64,000 nucleotides of DNA from CAIKZJ01 sp041675325 (lineage in GTDB: Bacteria; Bacteroidota; Ignavibacteria; Tepidaquicellales; Tepidaquicellaceae). The position numbers and the translations under genes are program-made. Below, in pieces: positions 39,239-48,324 of the stretch. How positions within the stretch are numbered: the stretch's first letter is position 1; each line of letters starts with the position of its first letter. Where the stretch lies: assembly GCA_041675325.1 (NCBI GenBank), contig JBAYUG010000007.1, forward strand, positions 1 to 64,000. The letters are read 5' to 3'. The notes beneath the pieces were generated by a model. It ran no database searches, was not told the DNA's origin, and worked only from the letters and a program-made list of their open reading frames with translations.

Positions 39239-39820
39239 TTAATTCAACTGCTTCAGTCCATCAACAGGACCCCAAAGCCCTCTGTTATTCTCGCGAGCTT
39301 CTTTCTGCAGTTTTCTGAACTCAACTAACTTTGTAATTTCAAATTTATCATATACCTGTGCATAACCGTCTTTGAGAATCTTTGCATTAATACAAGTGCC
39401 GTCTTCAAGATAAACATATCTTAACAATCTGCCGTATTTATCCTTGTCATCGTTTTTCGGGTCTCGTTCAAGCCTCACACGTTTGCCCTCGGCAATACCT
39501 CTTACGTATTCACTTGCAATCTTTCCGAGTTTCTTGATGGTCTTAATATCCTGTCCGCTCGATTCGGCATCCCGCTCAAGCTTTTGAGAATTATAAACTT
39601 CAGGAGTATCAATCCCAAGCAGACGAACCTTGCTTTTATCATTAAGTTCAAATGTATCTCCGTCAACAACCCTTACGACAGTATAATATTCATTCGATGC
39701 TTTATCATTTTCAGGATTTCCGGTTTCAGTGAACGACCTAAAAATAAAGTAACCGGAAATGAGGACAATGAATCCTAATGTAATTATAGTCGATACTATT
39801 TTGCCGGTTAGTTTGAACAT
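39239..39820 (-). CDS. Membrane-anchored thermonuclease (SNase-like)
   Basis: 193 aa. One N-terminal helix (IVSTIITLGFIVLISGYFIF) anchors or exports the protein; the rest is a staphylococcal-nuclease OB-fold. Key parts are YTVVRVVDGDTFEL near 48, KVRLLGIDTPEVYN near 65 (catalytic Arg and Asp), KRVRLERDPKNDDKDKYGRLLRYVYL near 115, and AQVYDKFEI near 163. Likely a periplasmic or surface calcium-dependent nuclease. It directly follows the thymidine phosphorylase gene by 1 bp, so a nucleic-acid or nucleoside-salvage pairing is plausible. Confidence 0.92.
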   Translation of the reverse strand: MFKLTGKIVSTIITLGFIVLISGYFIFRSFTETGNPENDKASNEYYTVVRVVDGDTFELNDKSKVRLLGIDTPEVYNSQKLERDAESSGQDIKTIKKLGKIASEYVRGIAEGKRVRLERDPKNDDKDKYGRLLRYVYLEDGTCINAKILKDGYAQVYDKFEITKLVEFRKLQKEARENNRGLWGPVDGLKQLN

Positions 39821-39821
39821 A

Positions 39822-41126
39822 CTAATCTATAATATCTATGATTAAGTTTTTCTTAGAAGTATTCTTTTCATTTATTTCGATGGAATTATTAATCAGCTCA
39901 AGTGATTTTATAAATTTATCTTCATCCTCAGCAAAGACTTCACAGATTGCATCACCCTTCACAACTTCATCGCCGCATTTCTTTTCAAGAATGATACCCG
40001 AAAGGTAATCAATCTTATCATCAGCTTTCTTTCTACCTCCGCCAAGTTCAACATTTGCAAGACCGAACCCATATGCATCAAGTTTATTAATGAAACCTGT
40101 TTTTTCAGCAGAAATTATTCTTGAGAATTTTGCCCTCTTTAAGCTCTTGTAATCTTCAACATAATCCACGCTTCCTTCATGTTCTTCCACCATTTCCAAA
40201 AACTTATCATAGACCTTACCGCTTGCCAGCAGCTCATCGGCAATCTTCTCACCTTCATCTATACTTTTAGCCTTATCGCCAAGGAATATCATTGCACCTG
40301 CAAGCACATTGTTAATTTTTATCAAATCAGGAACCTGCGCACCCTTCATGACTTCAATACACTCTTCAACTTCAAGCCAGTTGCCAATCTTGTAACCGAG
40401 AGGTTCGTGCATATCAGTCAGTATTGCAATAGCTTTCTTGCCAAACTTCTTTGAAACTGAAACGAGTTTTTTGGCAAGTTCTCTGGATTCGTCTTCGTCC
40501 TGAAGATTTGCACCGCTTCCCATCTTTACGTCAAAAACAAGTGCCTCCGCACCTTCTGCAAGTTTCTTGCTCAGTATGCTGGAAGTGATAAGAGGTATGC
40601 TGTCCACGGTTGCGGTAACATCCCGCAATGCATAAAACTTTTTATCAGCAGGGGCGACAGTATCTGTCTGTCCAATCATTACGCAGCCAATTTTTGCGAG
40701 TGTGTCTTTATACTGCTGAATATTTTTATTGATATTAAATCCTTTTATGGATTCGAGTTTATCAAGCGTACCGCCCGTATGCCCGAGTCCCCTGCCTGAA
40801 ATCATAGGTACATAGATTCCGAGTAAAGATATTTGTGGTGAGAGTATTAGCGAGGTTTTATCGCCTACTCCTCCGGTTGAGTGCTTGTCAACTTTTGCGC
40901 CTTTTATAAAAGAAAGGTCAATGATTTCACCGCTGTTAAGCATTAATTCTGTAAGATGAAGCGTTTCTTCATCGTCCATACCTTTGAAATGCACTGCCAT
41001 TAGAAATGCTGAGACCTGATAATCCGTAATTTTTCCTTCAAGATGTTTGCTGATGAAGAAATTAATTTCTTCTTTTGAAAGTTTACCACCGTTTCGCTTT
41101 CTCTTTATTATTTCTACAGCATTCAT
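39822..41126 (-). CDS. deoA: Thymidine/pyrimidine-nucleoside phosphorylase
   Basis: About 434 aa from ATG at 41126 (MNAVEIIKRKRNGGKLS), preferred over an upstream ATG at 41147 because families begin here. It splits thymidine or other pyrimidine nucleosides with phosphate. The signature KHSTGGVGDKTSLILSP is at about 77-93 with the phosphate-binding SGRGLGHTGGTLDKLE near 110, and the C-terminal domain has the GLANVELGGGRKKADDKIDY segment. Specificity for thymidine versus uridine is not assigned. Co-directional with the downstream thermonuclease gene. Confidence 0.94.
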   Translation of the reverse strand: MNAVEIIKRKRNGGKLSKEEINFFISKHLEGKITDYQVSAFLMAVHFKGMDDEETLHLTELMLNSGEIIDLSFIKGAKVDKHSTGGVGDKTSLILSPQISLLGIYVPMISGRGLGHTGGTLDKLESIKGFNINKNIQQYKDTLAKIGCVMIGQTDTVAPADKKFYALRDVTATVDSIPLITSSILSKKLAEGAEALVFDVKMGSGANLQDEDESRELAKKLVSVSKKFGKKAIAILTDMHEPLGYKIGNWLEVEECIEVMKGAQVPDLIKINNVLAGAMIFLGDKAKSIDEGEKIADELLASGKVYDKFLEMVEEHEGSVDYVEDYKSLKRAKFSRIISAEKTGFINKLDAYGFGLANVELGGGRKKADDKIDYLSGIILEKKCGDEVVKGDAICEVFAEDEDKFIKSLELINNSIEINEKNTSKKNLIIDIID

Positions 41127-41337
41127 TAAGTAAATTATGAAAAACAAGTCGTTTAAAAAAGTCTAATGAATAAAAAAGGAAGGAAGAAATGGTTATGGGA
41201 TTATTTAATCTTTCACGAGGGCAACTTACACCTTACATGGGTTTTAAAATAGGCAAAGTGACAATTAAGGGGAATAGGGGGCTTAATCGATACTAACTTT
41301 GCCTATTAATTATTAGGGAGAAAACAACTCAAAAAAT

Positions 41338-41727
41338 CTATGTTTGGTTAGCATGCATCACACATTTCGGTAGAGCATCAGATATCATAATTCTTAACAT
41401 GTGTATATCAATGGGTTTCTGCATATAACCGAATGAACACTTATCAATAAACTTATTATCTTTATAATCATAAGATGTCATCAATATCAACGGTATATTA
41501 TACTTAAGTCCTTTTATTATGAATGCAAATTCTACACCGTTTAATCCCGGCATTCTTATGTCTGAAATAATCAAATCAGGATGTAAATTTTTAACAATTT
41601 CAAGCCCGGTTATCCCGTTTCTTGCTTTTAAAACTTTGTAGCCGAGTTCTTCAAGATATGACGAAAGTGATTCGAGTGTTGAATCGTCATCATCTATCAG
41701 TAATATTTTATTGGTTTCTATTTGCAT
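41338..41727 (-). CDS. Single-domain response regulator (CheY-like)
   Basis: 129 aa receiver domain only. The acidic pocket is IDDDD at 11-15, the phospho-acceptor is Asp56 in IISDIRMPG, the Thr/Ser switch is LMTSYD near 81, and the conserved Lys is in MQKPID near 106. There is no output domain, so it works by protein contacts. No histidine kinase lies nearby. About 190 bp to thymidine phosphorylase on one side and about 500 bp of non-coding DNA on the other. Confidence 0.93.
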   Translation of the reverse strand: MQIETNKILLIDDDDSTLESLSSYLEELGYKVLKARNGITGLEIVKNLHPDLIISDIRMPGLNGVEFAFIIKGLKYNIPLILMTSYDYKDNKFIDKCSFGYMQKPIDIHMLRIMISDALPKCVMHANQT

Positions 41728-42185
41728 CTGACCTTCTCGGCTTTTATCTAAACAATAAAGCCAAAAATTAATGTGATGATAATCGTTGAAATAATTACGA
41801 CAAAACTTAAATCAAATCTTGTCATGCTGACTGTGTTTGTTAAATTACGTGTTTTCACTGTTATTGATTTTATTGAATTTTAAATGAGATACTTACATCT
41901 AATAAAATTATAAGCAATTTGCGTGCCAGGATAAATCCAACGTTTAAACCTTAAAACAAGCATTTTAAGATGTTGAAAATAGAATTTTCATCTCATTATG
42001 AGAAATACCGTCTCATAGTGAGAAATAACACACTTTTTAAACGTAATTGTTTTTTGAATATTAACAGGTTTGATTAAAAATATAAAATGGCGTTATAATG
42101 CATATTTTAAATGTTTCATCATCTTGAATTCATTAAATAATACAAATAATTATTCTCAATTTGCGAAACTGGTTTTTTCAATTAA
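41728..42185. other. Intergenic region with two paired palindromes
   Basis: No gene is seen. Two 13-bp near-palindromes, TCTCATTATGAGA (41991-42003) and TCTCATAGTGAGA (42011-42023), lie exactly 20 bp apart. They are about 265-300 bp upstream of the response regulator gene and suit a dimeric regulator, but no known binding protein is recognised. Confidence 0.5.
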
Positions 42186-42213
42186 AAAGGGCTGTTATTT
42201 TTAACAGCCCTTT
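42186..42213 (-). terminator. Intrinsic terminator after the YCF48-like T9SS gene
   Basis: A perfect 12-bp stem (AAAGGGCTGTTA / TAACAGCCCTTT) with a TTTT loop; the minus-strand transcript ends in a T-run. It lies 23 bp past the stop of 42236-44380. Confidence 0.88.
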
Positions 42214-42235
42214 AAGAAAAGTAAAACAGATATTT

Positions 42236-44380
42236 TTATTTGATTAGTGTCATTTTCTTCACTGATGAATAAGATCCGGCAGTTAATTTGTAAAAATATA
42301 TTCCGCTTGGAAGATTTGTTGCAGCAAAATTCACAGTATATTTACCTGCTTGCAAATTACTACTAACGAGATTTTTAATTTCTTTGCCAAGCAGATCATA
42401 AACCGTCATAGTTACAAATTCCTGCTTCGGTATGCTGAAATCAATCGTAGTAACGGGATTAAAAGGATTTGGATAATTCTGATTCAACGAATAATCTGAT
42501 ACTACTTGTTCATTTCCGGTACCCGTACCTGTAAGTACATCAACTTTATATATTGTACCGTAGTATCCCGATAAATATGCAACGTTCGTACTGACAAAAT
42601 TTACGTTCCATAAATTTTCTGTAAGTCCCCAGTTTGTTAGAATTGTTTTATCAACAACCCACTGATTTGCATCAATAATTTTAAAGAGTTTACCCTGCTC
42701 ACCGGTTGCTATTCCTCTGGTTTCACTCACTGCTTCAATATCAATAACATCAACGCCGAATAAACCTGTTGTGTCATTCTGCAAAGTCCAGTTCGCACCG
42801 CCGTTACTCGTTTTGTAAATGCAGCCGTTAGTTGAACCTATGTAACCTGTATTTACGTTAAGGAACGACATCTCCCAAAGTGTTTTTGTCCCCGGTCCAT
42901 CAATACCTGTACTATCCCATGTTGCGCCTCTGTTTGTGGTTTTTACGAATTTCCCTACTTCTCCACATGCAAATCCTACACTATCATTCACGAAATATAT
43001 ATCTTCTATGTTGTTATTACTTGCTCCAAAACTAAATACTTGAGTCCAGACTAAACCTGCATCTGTAGTCTTGTAAAGTCCGCCCGCTTCATTCCCGGCA
43101 AATCCCTCATTTGAATTAAGGAAACTGATAGTTTTAATAGTACTTGTCAGCGCCGGAAGATTTCTCTCAACGAATGTCATTCCTCCGTCTGTTGATGCAT
43201 AAAATCTGCCCGATGTGGCGCAAGCAAAAACATTGTTTGCAGTTACCATTTTCACATCATACGCCTCGAATCCATTAATAGATTTTGAATCAGTCCAGGT
43301 TACTGCGCTGTTTGTAGTCTTAAGAGCAATTCCTCTGTAACCAACACACATACCCGTTGTGGTATTAAGGAAATTCATTCCGTATAGGTATGATGCAGTT
43401 GTAATTAAATTCCAAGCATTTCCTCCGTTTGTCGAACGGAGAATATTTCCCATATCTGCACCTACAATTATTTCTGTCTGTGATTTCATGAACACCGCTC
43501 TGCATACCTGTGCAGTAAACGTATTGATTGCGGAACTATCGAAAGAAACTCCGCCGTTTGTTGTTCTGTAATTAATTCCGTTGGAACCGACAAACATACC
43601 TCTCAATGAATCTGCAAAATCCATCGAATAAAGAGCTGCAGTTCCGTTATCCAATGCAATGCTGAATGACACTCCTGCATCTGTTGATTTGAAAATCACT
43701 TGGCTGGATCCGCATATCCAGATCGTTGTAGAACTGACCTTTTTGATATCATACAATGTAGCTGAAGGTGTGATAGTTTGAACAGTCCAGGATGTACCTG
43801 CGTCTGTAGTTTTTGTAATAGTTGAACTCGAACTTACAACCATAACTTCATTTTGGCTGAGAAACTCAATTGCATATCTTGCATTTGTACCCGTAGTTGA
43901 TTGTGTTACCCATGTTGTTCCACCGTCTGTTGTCTTCATGACGAGACCTGAAGTACCGGCTAAATAACCGAGATTTGCATCCCAAAACTTCACATCATTC
44001 AAATTATTAGTAACACCGGTTGTCAATGCTGTCCACGTTAGACCACCGTCAGTTGTTTTTATAACCATGCCTGCATAACCTGCAATATAACCAACTGTTG
44101 TACTCACAAAGTCCATTGAACGTGGTCTTTCTGTCAGTGCAGATACATTTAAGCTTACCCAGTTTAAGCCTCCATCAGTTGTCTTTAATACTGTATTATT
44201 CGCCGGATAAGATGCATCATCAGCAATTATGAATCCTGTACTTGCGTTTATGAATTCAATCGTTTGCATATCACCTCCTGTTACACCGGTTTTCATCGTG
44301 CTTACAACCAGTGAATCAGCAGCTGATAAAGTACCTGTAATCGCAATTACAGATAATAGAAGTAGAATAAGTTTTTTCAT
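42236..44380 (-). CDS. T9SS-exported YCF48-like beta-propeller protein
   Basis: 714 aa with signal peptide (LILLLLSVIAITGTLSA). About a dozen repeats carry KTTDGGxxW or STNGGxxW with intervening LGYLAGTSG or TGMCVGYRG phrases, typical of Ycf48/HCF136-like propellers (blades at about 40-620). The last 85 residues are a type A sorting domain (LNQNYPNPFNPVTTIDFS ... GIYFYKLTAGSY). It is presumably a surface or secreted binding protein; the substrate is unknown. It lies 10 bp after iorB on the same strand, but with its own terminator. Confidence 0.88.
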   Translation of the reverse strand: MKKLILLLLSVIAITGTLSAADSLVVSTMKTGVTGGDMQTIEFINASTGFIIADDASYPANNTVLKTTDGGLNWVSLNVSALTERPRSMDFVSTTVGYIAGYAGMVIKTTDGGLTWTALTTGVTNNLNDVKFWDANLGYLAGTSGLVMKTTDGGTTWVTQSTTGTNARYAIEFLSQNEVMVVSSSSTITKTTDAGTSWTVQTITPSATLYDIKKVSSTTIWICGSSQVIFKSTDAGVSFSIALDNGTAALYSMDFADSLRGMFVGSNGINYRTTNGGVSFDSSAINTFTAQVCRAVFMKSQTEIIVGADMGNILRSTNGGNAWNLITTASYLYGMNFLNTTTGMCVGYRGIALKTTNSAVTWTDSKSINGFEAYDVKMVTANNVFACATSGRFYASTDGGMTFVERNLPALTSTIKTISFLNSNEGFAGNEAGGLYKTTDAGLVWTQVFSFGASNNNIEDIYFVNDSVGFACGEVGKFVKTTNRGATWDSTGIDGPGTKTLWEMSFLNVNTGYIGSTNGCIYKTSNGGANWTLQNDTTGLFGVDVIDIEAVSETRGIATGEQGKLFKIIDANQWVVDKTILTNWGLTENLWNVNFVSTNVAYLSGYYGTIYKVDVLTGTGTGNEQVVSDYSLNQNYPNPFNPVTTIDFSIPKQEFVTMTVYDLLGKEIKNLVSSNLQAGKYTVNFAATNLPSGIYFYKLTAGSYSSVKKMTLIK

Positions 44381-44390
44381 TTTGTTTTAT

Positions 44391-44972
44391 TTATTTATTA
44401 TGTTTTGCAATGTTGCGCCCAGCTTTCATTGCCTTTAAATTTACGTTAACGACGTCATCACCTTTTCGACCAAATACGTACTTTATTGCTTCTTCAAGCT
44501 TAACGTATTCAATATCTATAAACGGCGAAGCAGCTCCGAGAATAACCATGTTTGCTGATTTCAGCGACCCTGATTCACGTGCAATCTTGTCGGCATCGAG
44601 TGATATCTGGTGTTGATGTGTTTCAAGTTCCTTTATTACATTCTCAATAGGAGGATAGTTCATTATGTTCACAAACGGTTTTACGTTTGTTATAATCCAA
44701 CCCTCTTTTGAGAGATAAGGCAGATATCGCAGCGATTCCATCGGTTCAACAGAAATTATCATATCTGCTTTTCCAAATGGGATAAGGTCTGAATATATTT
44801 CTTTGCTGGAAAGTCTTAGATGCGATTGTACATCACCGCCTCTCTGGCTCATTCCGTGCACTTCAGCCTGTTTTACGAACAGCCCGAGGTTTACTGCTGC
44901 AACACCGATTATTGAAGCAATCGAGAGAATACCCTGCCCTCCGACCCCCGCTAAAATAATATCTTTCTTCAT
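44391..44972 (-). CDS. iorB: Indolepyruvate:ferredoxin oxidoreductase, beta subunit
   Basis: 193 aa 2-oxoacid:ferredoxin oxidoreductase gamma-domain-like protein. The family start ILAGVGGQGILSIASIIG is at 6-23, VKQAEVHGMSQRGGDVQSHLRL near 34, and DMIISVEPMESLRYL near 70. It pairs with the alpha subunit to oxidatively decarboxylate aryl or branched 2-oxoacids to acyl-CoA. It follows iorA by 109 bp. Complete in length. Confidence 0.93.
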   Translation of the reverse strand: MKKDIILAGVGGQGILSIASIIGVAAVNLGLFVKQAEVHGMSQRGGDVQSHLRLSSKEIYSDLIPFGKADMIISVEPMESLRYLPYLSKEGWIITNVKPFVNIMNYPPIENVIKELETHQHQISLDADKIARESGSLKSANMVILGAASPFIDIEYVKLEEAIKYVFGRKGDDVVNVNLKAMKAGRNIAKHNK

Positions 44973-45081
44973 TCTATAAAACCTTTCAATAATTTATAAC
45001 TCAATTTCACCCCTAAAGCACAGAGTGCATAAAGAGTAATTTTACAATATTATTAAACTCTAATATTCTATTTATTTACTA

Positions 45082-46692
45082 CTATTTAGGCTTTTCCCCG
45101 CCAGTCTTTTCCTTCTTGTGTTTCCCAATCGTTTGTATGCATTCTCTTCTTGGTATAATCACAGAAACACCTTCATATTCCAGCTCCTGCTCAATAACCT
45201 TCATATTCTCTGCATGATTTCTTTTCATTGGATTCAATATGTGAATATGCTCATCTTCTACACCAAGCCCTTTACAAATATCTTCTATGTGTCCTGAAGC
45301 AGAAGAAGTCTGACCGCCCGTCATACCAGTTGTAGCATTATCAAGAATAAAAACCGTTACAGGAGTATTGTCGTTTATGCAGTCCAGCAGACCAGTAATA
45401 CCGCTGTGTGTAAAAGTAGAATCGCCTATAACCGCTACTGCCGGACGTAATCCTGCATCCGATGCACCTTTTGCCATAGTAATAGATGCACCCATATCAA
45501 CGCATGAATTAATTGAATTATATGGCGGTAAAGCACCAAGTGTATAACAACCGATATCCGCAAATACCCTTCCCGGTGTATACTCTTCAAGAACTGCATT
45601 TAGGTCAAGGTAAGAATCAATATGAGGACAACCGACGCATAATGAAGGAGGTCTCGGAGAAACCAATAACGGAATATCATTCCCAATAGTATCAATAAGT
45701 CCGAGGGCTCTTGCAACAATGTTCGGATTAAGCTCTCCGTCCCTTGGAACTTCTCCGCTAAGTCTTCCTTTAACTTTTAGTCCGTTATTTAGAAATCCTC
45801 TCAGCATTTCTTCAATCATCGGAAATCCTTCTTCAAGTATCAGAAGCTCTTTGCATTCTTTAGCAATTTTATCAACAAGATTGTAAGGCAATGGATACTG
45901 AGATATCTTCAGAACAGGATAAGGGCATTCACCGTCATAGTTCTCCATTAGATAGTTATACCCTATTCCGCTAGCTATCACACCAAGGCTCTTATTCTTA
46001 CCGTCAATATATCTGTTATTGCCGCTTGTTTCAGATTCATTCTCAAAATGTTTCTGATTTTCCAGTAAGACTTTATACTGTTTTCTCGCATTTGCAGGCA
46101 GAAGCACAAATTGAACAGGATTCTTCGGAATATTAATTTTATTCTGTTCACGCTTTTCTTTAAGAACAACTCCTGCTCTTGAATGTGCAAGTCTTGTAGT
46201 AATTCTGACCATCACTGGAATCTTATATTTCTCCGACATATCAAAACCGTAATGCACCATATCGTATGCTTCCTGTTGATTCGCGGGTTCAAGAACGGGA
46301 ATAAACGCAAACTTGGCAAAAACTCTCGAGTCCTGTTCATTCTGCGACGAATGCATTGAGGGATCGTCAGCCGAAACTACAATCATTCCGCCGTTTGCAC
46401 CCGTAATTGCCGAATTCACAAACGGGTCAGCAGCTACATTCAGACCCACATGTTTCATGCAAACCATCGAACGCTTTCCGGCATAACTCATTCCTAGTGC
46501 AGTCTCCATTGCAGTCTTTTCGTTTGCTGACCAGGCAGAACGAATCCCCTTCGTTTTCGCTTCTTTTGAATGCTGAACATATTCTGTAATTTCTGTGGAA
46601 GGTGTTCCCGGATAAGCATAAATTCCGCTTATGCCCGCATCAATAGCACCCTGCGCTATAGCCTCATCTCCTAATAAAACAAGTTTTTGCAT
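45082..46692 (-). CDS. iorA: Indolepyruvate:ferredoxin oxidoreductase, alpha subunit, lacking the C-terminal ferredoxin domain
   Basis: 536 aa. The pyrimidine-binding half starts LLGDEAIAQGAIDAGISGIYAYPGTPSTEI. The TPP-binding half has SLCVGCPHIDSYLDL near 350, FADIGCYTLGALPPYN near 377, and VIGDSTFTHSG with DNATTGMTGGQ near 425-460. The protein ends IPRRECIQTIGKHKKEKTGGEKPK. Family members are usually about 600 aa with a two-cluster ferredoxin tail; none is present here or in the 109 bp downstream. Electrons may go to a separate ferredoxin. Confidence 0.92.
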   Translation of the reverse strand: MQKLVLLGDEAIAQGAIDAGISGIYAYPGTPSTEITEYVQHSKEAKTKGIRSAWSANEKTAMETALGMSYAGKRSMVCMKHVGLNVAADPFVNSAITGANGGMIVVSADDPSMHSSQNEQDSRVFAKFAFIPVLEPANQQEAYDMVHYGFDMSEKYKIPVMVRITTRLAHSRAGVVLKEKREQNKINIPKNPVQFVLLPANARKQYKVLLENQKHFENESETSGNNRYIDGKNKSLGVIASGIGYNYLMENYDGECPYPVLKISQYPLPYNLVDKIAKECKELLILEEGFPMIEEMLRGFLNNGLKVKGRLSGEVPRDGELNPNIVARALGLIDTIGNDIPLLVSPRPPSLCVGCPHIDSYLDLNAVLEEYTPGRVFADIGCYTLGALPPYNSINSCVDMGASITMAKGASDAGLRPAVAVIGDSTFTHSGITGLLDCINDNTPVTVFILDNATTGMTGGQTSSASGHIEDICKGLGVEDEHIHILNPMKRNHAENMKVIEQELEYEGVSVIIPRRECIQTIGKHKKEKTGGEKPK

Positions 46693-46822
46693 AAATATAA
46701 TTATTTATTTTTGGTATATATAAAATAATTGAGGTAAAATATATGTGTAAATTAGTAAATCAAGAATAGAATAGTAAGTTAAAATATAATCACCTTAAAA
46801 GAGATTTTATTCTTAATAAACT

Positions 46823-48307
46823 TTAGTTAAAATCTCGTGTTCTTCCAAGTATTTTATCATTACCTACGAAATCATAAAACGATTTGTAAATTCTGTAATA
46901 AAACAGTTCTTCTTTTGACCTGATATCAACTGGACTATTTGCTCTTTCATTAAAAAACTCATTATCCGTTATCTTGTCCTCAATATAGTTTTTGATTGAA
47001 TCCGAAGAGCCTGCACCCTCCGAGAACTTCGCTTTAACACGCCATAATATTTCTTCGGGCAAACATCCTTCAAATGCTTTTCTTAGAAGTACTTTACCTA
47101 TATTGTTTTCATCAGGCACTTTCTGTACAGGAGGTATATTAAAAGCAAGTTTTACAAAGTTTGGGTCAAGAAAAGGGACCCTTCCCTCGATAGAATGCGC
47201 CATCGTCATCCTGTCCGTTCTTTGAAGATTGCTGTTATGAAGGTTCGCAGTAATCCTTAAGAGCTCAGCATTTATTTGATCTACATCAAAATCTTTTAAA
47301 TAATGATAACCGCTGAACAGCTCATCAGCTCCCTCTCCGGTGAGAATAACTTTAACATATTTCGAGGCTAATTTTGCAACCATATATCCGGGAATTGAAC
47401 TGCGAACAAGCGGAGCATCAAAGGATTCAAGATAATAAATAACATCTGTAAGAACCGTAAGCATATCATCAAGGTTATAAATACACTCATAATGTTTTGT
47501 TCCAAGAAAGTCAGCAACTTTTCTTGCTGCTAATAAGTCAGGTGAATTTTCAAATCCGGCAGAAAATGTGTGAAGGTCAGGATTGTGCTCCTTCATTAAG
47601 TAAGCAATAATACTGCTGTCGAGGCCTCCGCTTAGGAAAACACCCACCGGTACATCCGAAACCATCCTTTTTTCTACAGCTTCTGTTAATTCTTGTTTTA
47701 TTTTCTTTGCAAGTTCATCTTCATCATGACATTCATCGCTTTTACTCAATTGAGGCAGAGAGTAATATTTCTTGAAACCTTCTTCAGACGAATAAGTATT
47801 TCCGGGAGGGAATATATCTATATCTTCGCATCCTTTAAGAGCCTTAAGCTCTGATGCAAAATGTATCTTTCCGTTTAAATACCCGAAATACAAAGGTTTG
47901 ATTCCTATTCTGTCTCTTGTAATAAATACTTTTCCGTTATCGTAAATTGCAAAACAAAACATGCCTTCAAGGTAGTCAACGCAACTTTCGCCGTATTCTT
48001 CATAAAGGTGAATAATTACCTCGGTATCAGTTTTAGTGCTGAATGTGTGCTTATCCTTCAATACATCATAAAGATTTCTGAAGTTATAAATCTCTCCATT
48101 CAGCATTATGCACTTATCACCAGTTTCATTGAATATAGGCTGTTTGCCTGTATTCAGGTCGATTATAGAAAGTCTTAAATGCCCAAAAGATACATCACCT
48201 TTGAAAAATGTACCCTTTTCATCAGGTCCGCGGTGCTTCATTTTCTGCATCATTTTCTTCATTCTTTCTTTATTTCTCTCACCTATTATTACCGCAATTC
48301 CGCACAT
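46823..48307 (-). CDS. asnB: Asparagine synthetase (glutamine-hydrolysing)
   Basis: 494 aa. An N-terminal Ntn glutaminase begins MCGIAVIIGE with catalytic Cys2 and has KMKHRGPDEKGTF, LNGEIYNF and FAIYDNGKVFITRDRIGIKPLYF. The synthetase domain has the PP-loop VFLSGGLDSSIIAYL near 226, LTGEGADELFSGYHYL near 320, and the C-terminal WRVKAKFSEGAGSSDSIKNY, matching E. coli-type AsnB. It should amidate aspartate or, in clusters, a small carboxylate. It is 17 bp after the B12-binding gene, so is part of that operon, not a stand-alone asparagine gene. Confidence 0.93.
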   Translation of the reverse strand: MCGIAVIIGERNKERMKKMMQKMKHRGPDEKGTFFKGDVSFGHLRLSIIDLNTGKQPIFNETGDKCIMLNGEIYNFRNLYDVLKDKHTFSTKTDTEVIIHLYEEYGESCVDYLEGMFCFAIYDNGKVFITRDRIGIKPLYFGYLNGKIHFASELKALKGCEDIDIFPPGNTYSSEEGFKKYYSLPQLSKSDECHDEDELAKKIKQELTEAVEKRMVSDVPVGVFLSGGLDSSIIAYLMKEHNPDLHTFSAGFENSPDLLAARKVADFLGTKHYECIYNLDDMLTVLTDVIYYLESFDAPLVRSSIPGYMVAKLASKYVKVILTGEGADELFSGYHYLKDFDVDQINAELLRITANLHNSNLQRTDRMTMAHSIEGRVPFLDPNFVKLAFNIPPVQKVPDENNIGKVLLRKAFEGCLPEEILWRVKAKFSEGAGSSDSIKNYIEDKITDNEFFNERANSPVDIRSKEELFYYRIYKSFYDFVGNDKILGRTRDFN

Positions 48308-48324
48308 GCTTTCTCCTTCAATCG

